Shown: in pieces, positions 55,149-64,000 of the stretch | Layout: every line of letters begins with the position of its first letter | How positions within the stretch are numbered: position 1 is the first letter of the stretch | Assembly: GCA_963693305.1 (NCBI GenBank) | Contig: OY855914.1 | Coordinates: forward strand, 23,658,972 to 23,722,971 | Length of the DNA: 64,000 nt | DNA from: Meandrina meandrites | Taxonomy: Eukaryota; Cnidaria; Anthozoa; Scleractinia; Meandrinidae | Direction of reading: 5' to 3' | Program-made: the position numbers and the translations under genes | The notes under the pieces: generated by a model | Seen by the model: only the letters and a program-made list of their open reading frames with translations | Database searches by the model: none | Told to the model about the DNA's origin: nothing

Positions 55149-55172
55149 GGGGGGGGGGGGGGGGGGGGGGGG
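55149..55172. repeat. Poly-G tract (copy B)
   Basis: A run of 24 G, the counterpart of the 28-G run at 6110-6137. A second G run follows at 55211-55223. Confidence 0.9.
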
Positions 55173-55283
55173 TCAAAATGATGAAGTTGCGCCCAATATT
55201 GTTCGAAGAAGGGGGGGGGGGGGCTTTATTTCACCAATGAGGGGGGAGGGGGAAGTAGATTCCTCTCGATCCACCGCTGTACA

Positions 55284-58200
55284 CTACGTTCTACTCTTTG
55301 GCCGTTTCCCAAGTTCTTTGTCACGATCTGAATCCTTCAAACTGCTACGTGAACTCAATTCTCCCCTGGAGCGGCTGCCATCCTGTCTACTTCGATTGGA
55401 AATAGCACCACTTGAACTCTGTTGACTCTTAGATCGGCTATCATTCTCATTATCTGGAGTAGTGACAGCGCTTCGGTGTGAGTTTTGTCTGCTGTCAGAT
55501 CTTGTGTCATCATTGCCGTCAAGTATCGCTAGCGTCGGAGGCTCCTCGTGAATCATGTCATCGCCAGCTCTGGCGGAAGAGAGGGCTGACATTACACTCT
55601 CTGACACTGTGGTACTTCGTGATGTTGTTCTTGAGCTTATGTCGATCAGCCTGGCTAATATATCCTCTGACAGGCCAGCCTAACGGAAGCAAACAAACAC
55701 CGCTATTTAAAGGAGCTCTGTCACGGGGATTTGGCCGATTTTTGGTCTAAACTGTTCTGAAATTAGTGGTAGGCAGCTTAACCCACAAAAAACATTATCT
55801 TTGAACATCAAAAAGAAGATATAACCTCAATTTGTGGATAGAAATCAAACTATGGCTGTAAATATCGATTTTTTGAAAACGTGTGGAGAGAACTTGAAAA
55901 GTTTAGCCTCAATTTTTCAAGTTGCAATCCATTCCCGTCCTAGCCATCTGCAGCTAAAGACGCTTGTTAACAGTTTTGGTGCTCTTATGTAGCAATATTT
56001 AATAAAAACGGACCATTATTCTTTGGTTTCCTTCGACACAAATATATATTTTGCATGGGACTTTGTTTTGAGTGAGAAACATTTACGGCTCACAAGGGCG
56101 CTCAAAAGACAGGAAAATGATGATGTAATATTGCTTTGATGGTAGTCTATTCAAAAACCTTCTAATTTGTTCAAGCAAGAGCGAACCACTCTTGGCCGAA
56201 CTTAGTCTAGAGCGCGCATTCAAAATACGAACCGCGCGGAGATTTGAACGAGCGCGAACAGGGTAACGCCTGTGAACAGACCTTGCAACGGTTACGATAA
56301 ATTTATAAAATTCTCGACAAGAGTGAAAACCTTAAACTTAGTGAAAATGTTTTGGTGTTGGCGCAGTGGCGAAAGAGCCTGCGAGCACAGACGGATTTGG
56401 CACGCGGTGGCAAAATACGCGACTATGGAGGCTGCGCAGTCTCGCGGCTACTACTGGAGTCCAGGCTTCTGCTCACCTCAGATTCGTCACCAGTCTTCCT
56501 GTAGAGAGTTTGAAGCTCATCCTCGATAGCTAACAATCTATTCTTCATTTCTCTCATTTCTTTCTCCTCTCGGAGAATTCTCTCTCCCAGTCCTACAAAT
56601 GAATAACATTGGTGAAAATGTACAACATTCAGAGCCTGCAACGTTTATTTACGAACTAAAAACAACGATCACCAGGAAAGAAACTTCTTGAAACATTTTT
56701 TGGGGCGAAATGTCGTGATGTCTAAGCAGCACTTGGAAACATCAGCCTCGCCTTTTCAAGTTTGTTCATATTGTAATCCATTTCCATCCTCGCTATCGTT
56801 AGTCATCCTCAGTTCATAATGAGTTCCCGCTGTTTATTGACTACTATTCAATATTTTTAAATCAAACTTTCGTTGCTGTGTTTTTTGTTACAGGTAAGTG
56901 ACACTTACCAATGGTATCGACATTTTTTACACTTGACCCATCCTAAATAAAGAAATTAGATTTTTAGTCAAAATACTTTTTTACTATCAATAAAGGAATC
57001 GTAAACTGTAAATTGTCAAAACTGATTTAGTACAAAATCACAAAAGGGACTGAAGATTGTGCAGAGGCTCGGGGACAGCTTAGTGATGCCTAGGTATTCT
57101 TTCTTCAATGGTGTTATCGAACGCGCAAGGGGAGCAGTATGGCCGCGAATTTCACTTATTCTTCAAGGGTGTAGTCAGCTTTCTGAAAAGTTGTAGGCCT
57201 GGGCAACCAGGCCGTTAAGGCCGCTTCTAGAATTTGGATGGGGGGTGGGGATCGGGAATAGCGAAGTACGCGAGTGACGTCATGAGACAAGACGCAGACA
57301 AACAAACCGGAATAGCGGACGATTTTAAAAACACTTTCTATAACAGCCGGTGTTCCTAAAAAACTTTTTTGAAACGAAAACTTCGCCTAAACTCCTTCTA
57401 TTTCTCTCAGAACACAATCATGGATGTTGTCTGAGCCTCGCGGGGGGTATAATCATTTGCATTTTATTTTTAAACCTCGTGCGCTTCCCTATCGGAAGTA
57501 TGTTCACCTAAATTTTGACACTTCAAAACATAGATTGGGCGAATGTTCACTCATTACTAAATACATAGAGCACTTGTCTTTAACGACACATATCTATCAC
57601 GTGACTACGCAAATGTCTCTTGCTAGGTGAGACTGTGTTATCGCGTAAGGGTAGTTGCGATATTTATAATTGTGTATATTCTTTTCTATTGAGTCTTGAA
57701 AGTATTTCAGCCTGAAATGCTCTCTACTGCACATTTAAAATTACGAGTGCACTAAAATATTTGTTGGCCCGGGCCTACGGGCCTATAAAGGCTCGCTACT
57801 TCCCTGTTTAAATCTTTGACAGAGTATGTTTCGTTCTGGTTACTGATATACCTGATTTACCTGTTCTACCTGATTTACATGTAACTAACAGTTGTGCAGA
57901 GATTTCCTTCGATTTAAAGGTAATTTTGTACATCGCAAATAATTTCACAGATCGTGATCACTCATATTTCAGAATAAAGGTTTACAACAAGAAAACAGCC
58001 GACTACTTACTTGTGAGGAGTTGTCAAGTTCTTTGTGAGGTGTCCAAGATTTTTGACTTGCCAGTAAGTCGATCTCTTCCTGTGGTATTAGTTCCTGGAG
58101 TTTGCTGAAAAAACGAAAGCAACACAAGATTAACATCTTGTTTGATTGTTTGTTTGTTTGCTTTCTTGTTTTATTGCATGTCTGTTTTGGTTTAACAATG

Positions 58201-58916
58201 TTTTACTTCACAATCTACAAACCAGCGGTACCAAGTCCTGAGAAAAAGGGGAAAAATAGCCTCTCTCTTCGCAGTTCTGCTGGCTTAGTATACCATTAAA
58301 GTAGAAGGGGAGGGGACCTTGTTAGTTTTGGTGCTTTTGGTACGATTAGAATTAGCGGATTAAGTAAACGTGTTGGTAACATGTGTATTGAATGGAAAAT
58401 TTGATGAAAAAAAGGCCGAATTCGAAGAAGTTCAAATTTTTAAAATAGCGTACTGAAACTGTGCACATTTAATCACACCTGTCTATATCGGCGATTGAAG
58501 CAAGTGACTCGCTGTCCAGTGTGAAGCCTTCGCCAGCTGGTAACGACAGTCCTTCTGAGTAAGCATTCTGTTACGAAAAAAAAAATATTTACTTGACAAA
58601 CATTTTTACTACATCTTTTATCTACAGATGTATGCTTGTTGTACAAAAAAGAGAATTTTTAGCATACGACAAAGGCCAGTTTGCTATTGGCACTGTTTAC
58701 TGAACACGTTTACAACATATATTTGTACAAATACAAAACTATCCACTTTCTTATTTATCCTCGATATTCTAATATATTTTTGTCTTCTTTTCATTTTGCT
58801 CACTGTAATGTTCTGTGTTGCTGTGTGCTTTACCGACCTTAATTTGTATTACATAATTGTAACACTGGCTGCCTGCCCTTTTTAACTCTACAGTTATTTC
58901 AGGCAGCCAGACCCTT

Positions 58917-58957
<41 letters not shown>

Positions 58958-61900
58958 TATTCTCTTTTGTAAAATTTTTTAGGGTAAATAAAGTTGTTGT
59001 TGTTGTTGTTGTTATCAAGTGACAAACGAATAAAACAGATTTTTTTGCCGTTTGCGCGTAAAAAAACGTGATGCTAAGTGCATTAGAGGCAATTATAATG
59101 ATAGCCGTTGATCTACAGGGCGGAAGGCAGGGGGGGGGGGGGTGCGATGGGTGCGTCCGCACCCCCTTACGCGCGGCAAAGGTCCCCTTAATCTGAGAGG
59201 GAGGGTTAAAATGACTCTCAGTATGCAGGAAAAGTGAACTTCAAGAACTTGATTTTTCAAAGTCTCCCAGGGAAATATACTCCCGGATCCCCTTTAGACG
59301 CTCACGCTTCCGACGCTCGCACCCACCGAAGCAAAATCCTGTCTACGGCACTGATATATACTGATGTGGGGAAAAATATGTAACGATTACGATTATATTT
59401 TCACATACAAACCTCAACCATCAGAAGATCTGTTTCATCTGACAGAAGTTCTTCTAAACGTTTTTTCTCCGCTTCCGTCATGGGAATCACATTCCCCGCG
59501 TCAGCAGCCAGCTACAGCCAAAAAACCAATAGAAAGGTTTTAGAGGAAAAAAAAAAGAAAAACAGTTTAAGATATGAATACTACGCTGCTAGAGAAGATT
59601 GCCATTTCTCTTGACATTTTCGCGGTAAAATCCGCCTTTTGAGAATGGGACAAACGTATCGCAAGCTACAAATTTTGTATGGGAATTTCAGGAATTTCGA
59701 TATCATATAACTTTCAGAAATATGAATGTCTGCGCTATTTAATGAATCAAACACTTACGATATTAGGTAAATGATTCACTGATGAAATTTGGGGGGTGTG
59801 GTGTGGCTGGAAAACCCGTTATATTATCGCGTTTTTTCATTTTCTATACATTTGCCTGCAGAAACTGTGCCGTTGTCTGCGGGAAAATTTGTAGACATAA
59901 AAGGAAAAAAAATTACCTCGATGTTTCGCTTCACAAAGTTTTGTTCTTTTCCTTTCGTTCTAGACTGCTTGCTTCCCCTTCTCTTGCGCGTTTTCTTGGA
60001 GCTCTTGCTTTCCACGTCGTCAATATCTTGCTCTGTCCATGAATCACAGCTCGAGCTGAAGCCTGGAACGGAAGTACATCCACACATGTAAAACAGTCTG
60101 CTTTATGGCTGAGCTAAGTTAACAGTAAGATTTGCGGAGTTTGGTAATTGTTAATAAGTCAGTTAGAGACGTTAAACGAATCACGGCAACAACGGCAACG
60201 ATAAGGTAACGAAGCAAAACGTTTAATGAGCAGAACAGTGGCTCGACACGTGCACATTTTGGTTGGGTACATTTCTCTGTCGTCCTCTGCAAAACAACGT
60301 GAAATCGCCAAAATTCTACATATTTTGTAAAGCGTGAACCAGGCCTCAGTTGTTCAAAGGGTGGATAACGCTATCCACCAGTTAAATCAATATCCAGCGG
60401 ATAACTTGGTTTGTTTTGTCAAAACTCATCCACTGGATAGCGATTTATCCAGTGCATAATGTATACGCCCTTTGAACAACTGTTGCCAGAACGGCAACTT
60501 TAATTTGCCATGTTTCTACTTGGAATTAAACGCTGCCTTCAAATATTCGGCCAAGGATAGTTCTGACACAGTTAGACACGCTGAGTACATCTGGTCTATA
60601 TTCAGCTTCTTTTTATGTTTTTCTTTGCTCAAATAGTGGATAACGCTATCCACTAGATAAATGACAATATTTCTACTTGGAATTAAATGCTGCCTTCATA
60701 TACTCGGCTCAGGATAGTTCTGACGCAGTTAGAAGCGCTGATTGCATCGGGCCAATCGCGGGATTCTTGAGAAAAATATATAGTCATGTTAATTATAATC
60801 GACATTGTCCTCGGCGTTATCGTTGTCTTTCTCCCACTTGTACCTTATCACATGGTAAGTCTATATAGAAACCCATGAGATAACAAGTAGGAGAGGTGTT
60901 GTTATTGGCGGAGGACCTTCTACATCTGGAACTTGACGGAAGAGGGGGCAGGTTTTTTTTGGCGGGGGCGGGCGGGGGCGGGGGTAATGGTGTTTTTCAT
61001 CTGAATTTTACCGACTAAACTTAACAACTGGTCATCGATGCACAAAGCCTTCACTGCCAGCTGAAATATGGTCAGCAAAACGAATTGACAAGCGAACGTT
61101 GCAGCGCGCAGACAAATGTCTGCTTCATGTTTCACGGCTGCACGAATCCAGGTTCGTTCACAGGCTATCAACTTCAGGATTAATCGGGTCGCCCGGTGCA
61201 CCGGCATACCTCTGTCCGACGGAGAGCCAACGTTCTCTTGACGTTCATTAGGGATGGGCTGTGTGGCAAACAGCGGTGTCACTGGTACAGACTCAACTTC
61301 GTCTGCAAACAGATAAAATAGAAAAAAGCTTCTGTTAGTTTAGGTTAATCAAATAACAGCGAGCATTTCATACATAGATCACTGTTCCATCTAGAAATTA
61401 AGGCATTCCTCTTAAGCCAGCTTCAAGATTTTTTCGAAGTTTCTAAAGAAGAAATCTCATGACATTTTCTCTGAGAGCAAAACTACTTTTGTATAGAATT
61501 GGCTTGTGCCGCATTGAACTTATTGCAGGTTTGATAAGCCTGATACCAGCTAGAAGCCTTTGCAAAAAGCACTGTTAAAAGCTGACTACAAACAATACAA
61601 CCAAGCATTATAGGCGCAGAATATGAAGAGTCTACACATTATAAACTTTGTAATTAGTTATAGGCAAGCAATGCGTGTAAAAGGAATAACGTGTGCGCCT
61701 GAAGCCTTGTGGACCCATGGTGTTATAAAATATTTTTTTGAAAGTTCTGTAAGCCTCACTTGCCCTTGCTCTCTTGATTAATTTGATGAGTTTTATGGCT
61801 TCCGATTGCTTTAAACTACCAATCAGATGCCTTGAAAACTATGGAAGGCGGGGTATCAACCGTTGCATGATTCGTAATCAAACGTCAGAGTTTGAAATGG

Positions 61901-63810
61901 TTTCAAACAACGTTTCACAGCTGGCGATAGATAAATTTTATGGCGACAAAAATGTAGTCAAACTTAACTTTTCGTACAGGAAATGCATTTTAACGATTTT
62001 TGTGAGACCTTACTTTCAATTTCACGCCTTCTGGGTTTGTAAAACCGGTTGAAACTGAACGTTTCATTGATCGTTCGTATGAACCGTTGTGCAACCGGAA
62101 GCCATCAAACTAATCAAAACCCGGTCAAAAAGATGTCGGGTGGCTACGGTTCGAGGCGTTTGACTGTACTTAATTTTAATTATATTACATTGCCAGGCGC
62201 TTTTTACATGCCCCTCTGGCTCGGATATTGAGGGCAACCTCATCCCGCGTTTTCACATAAATAAAATAATTGATTTAACTTGAGACTTGCTCATTTGTGA
62301 TGTGGTATTAAAATTCATAAATAATATCTTACTTTTGGCATAAAACTATTTAGTACATATTACCTGGCAAATTATCATCTGTAGGTGGACCAAGAGCCAG
62401 AGCATGTGCCACACCCAGCTCTATTTTGCCATGACCCTCTTGTTCTCGCAGCTCATCCAGCTGGCTTATCTCTTCTCTCCACTTCTTTTCCAATTGCCTT
62501 CTATGAGTTTTGATTTCTTTTTCTTTCTGTTACGATGAAAAAACCCACCAGTTTTACAATGAATGGACACAAACGTATCTACAGTCATTTCCCGTTATAT
62601 CGAATTTGGTTACAATGATAAAACCCACCATTTTAACAATGAATGTACACCAACGTATTTACAGTAATTCCCCGTTATATCGAACACTCGATTATCTTGA
62701 GCTCCGCGCTATCTCAAACAAAAGTCATTTCGCTTGAACTTGGTCGTATTTTTCAGTCATTAACTGTAAAAATGACCCGGGGGGGGGGGGGGGGGGGGGA
62801 GGGCTCCCATATGGAAGGGACGGGGATGCTCGTCGGAAATTTTGAATTTAACCCCTAAAAGAGACCAATCTGGGTGTGGTCCAACGTTATGCAGACCCCT
62901 AAAAGAATAAATATAACGAATCAAAATTCTTTCTTTTTTGTTATTTCTTCGCGTGCAACCCTGAACGAGACCGTGACGGCTAAAAATAATGACATTTTGC
63001 CCAGAACACCCTAAGCGAGACCGAAATCCGAAATTTACATCCCTAAGCGAGACGACGAGCATCCCCGTCCATTTCATATGGGAGTCCCCCCCCCCCCCCC
63101 CCGGGAAAAATGAACTCGAACAAAGCGCTATATTGAACAGTTTGCGGTTTTCCTTGACCTAATCGTTTAAGTAGAAGCGCTAAAGGATTGTAGTCCTAAA
63201 CTTACATTTTTATGCACCTTTAAGCCAAAATTCAGGGATTTTTTCTAGCTCGGAGAATTTTCAAGAATTTTTTCACGAATTTCTTCTTTCGGTTTCGGAG
63301 TGGTCATGACGTCATTGTTAAGGGTCGCACATGTCGCGAGGATGCGATGAGAGAATTTATGTCCAATAAGTGTTGGCGCCAAATCAGCATTATCCTTAAG
63401 AAATGTAGAAACAAGTTTGACTATTTAGTACACGAGATGCTGTTTATAAGACAGTTAAAACGCAATCTAAACATGCAATCGGACTCCATTCGTGGGAAAG
63501 TATTTGTTAATCTTTTTTTCGCACGCGTCATGACGACTCCGAGACATCGAATCTTATCGTTAATTTTTGCTTGTCTGTTATGAAATGCAAATGCAGTTAA
63601 AAGTGATTTAACAAATCCTCTTACAAAATAAAAGATACTTGACAGATACTGAAAAGTTTACCTTGAGTTTATCAGCAAGAATTGCATCCAGTTTTCTTAT
63701 TCTCTCCAGTCCCTTTCGTATTTTTGGATCCAGGTTAGCTTCAGCACTGCTGTCATCTTGAGACTCTTCATGTTTGACTACATGACCACTTTTATCAGAT
63801 GCGCCGGCGT
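55284..63810 (-). CDS. FSIP1: FSIP1 copy B (last ten exons; 5' end outside the window)
   Basis: Ten exons match copy A one to one, with conserved splice sites and phases: 63662-63810, 62364-62526, 61210-61302, 59917-60062, 59413-59511, 58479-58567, 58011-58104, 56909-56942, 56477-56592, 55284-55679. All are open. Differences are small: one codon lost in 58011-58104, one Glu codon lost in the last exon (EEPP in place of EEEPP), and substitutions such as VDTI for VDAI and YRKTGDE for YRRTGDE. Preservation of frame in every exon argues that it is, or recently was, functional, or that it is the other allele of copy A. Upstream exons should lie right of 64000. Confidence 0.88.
57530..57962. other. 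Copy-B-specific insertion in an FSIP1 intron
   Basis: About 430 bp with no counterpart in copy A near 8505. It contains no gene. Inverted ends were not identified, so the origin is open; a replacement or deletion in copy A is also possible. Confidence 0.55.
58917..58957. repeat. TTTA microsatellite (copy B)
   Basis: A tetranucleotide run, shorter than the copy A tract at 9463-9537. Confidence 0.9.
60352..60477. mobile_element. MITE with GTTCAAAGGGTGGATAA termini (copy B)
   Basis: Counterpart of 10942-11067, including the partial relative near 60632. Confidence 0.8.
62779..63104. mobile_element. G/C-tract TIR element, copy B only
   Basis: A G run followed by gggctcccatatggaaggga mirrors tccatttcatatgggagtcc followed by a C run. 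Within the arms, cggggatgctcgtcg pairs with cgacgagcatccccg. aaaaatga occurs on both sides. Copy A has an uninterrupted actgaccccgttatctcg near 13373. Confidence 0.8.
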
Positions 63811-64000
63811 CTAAAGTTTGTTAATTAACCCAAAAATAAATGAGTTCACTTTTAGTTATGAGTAACAACGTTTCCTGTAGCCAGAAGTGTAGCTGCCTTG
63901 AGTAATACAACGGATCACTTCAGTGAATATCTGTTCGGAAGGACCGCTATTCCCTCAGATTCTCTTTAGTCAAATGCCACCTAGAAGCTTCGTAATATGG

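Larger units (their letters stand above)
53188..64000. repeat. Outer duplication, copy B (continues past the window)
   Basis: Starts with ctaaatcgtctcc, as at about 3945, and follows copy A to the right edge, where 63974-64000 matches about 15576-15602. Insertions unique to it are near 57530-57960 and 62779-63104. It lacks the copy-A elements at 4665-4990 and 14121-15464. Confidence 0.92.

Overview
The window is eukaryotic and intron-rich, most likely from an anthozoan cnidarian such as a stony coral. That placement is an inference from AT-rich sequence crowded with short inverted-repeat elements, tRNA-derived SINEs, an R4/Dong-like LINE and TTC28-like TPR-CHAT genes. I could not search a database, so the species is not assigned.

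Four protein-coding loci can be read. (1) SLC25A26, the mitochondrial S-adenosylmethionine carrier, runs on + and ends at 5304; six 3' exons are present. (2) FSIP1, fibrous sheath-interacting protein 1, runs on - from an ATG at 53040 to a stop at 6251. It has 15 phase-compatible exons encoding about 563 aa, near the human length. Its fifth and fourth exons are separated by an intron of about 33 kb (16707-49688). (3, 4) Inside that intron, on the opposite strand, lie two large TPR-CHAT caspase-like protease genes, each with one long coding exon (26670-30773 and 42145-46857). A partly 5'-truncated LINE (37443-40385) lies between them.

The layout is explained by two nested direct duplications. 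The inner one repeats about 14-16 kb: 19172-33482 and 33493-49689, each carrying one TPR-CHAT gene. Its first copy stops exactly at the FSIP1 exon-4 splice donor. The outer one repeats about 49 kb: sequence from about 3945 onward restarts at about 53188 and runs off the right edge. The second outer copy therefore holds the last two SLC25A26 exons with no upstream exons (53654-54304) and the last ten exons of a second FSIP1 copy (55284-63810). A haplotype stitched in tandem by the assembler is the main alternative to a real outer duplication.

Mobile elements inserted in only one copy of each pair give natural empty sites. These include two 1.8-kb foldback elements flanked by TTAA, a 1.34-kb inverted-terminal-repeat element, several short MITE families and SINEs. 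The most interesting biology is the TPR-CHAT pair. The catalytic His and Cys positions of the CHAT domain are kept in both. The TPR arrays are built from exactly 120-nt units with no indels (18 and 23 units). Each array has been homogenised to its own consensus while the flanking domains stayed nearly identical.
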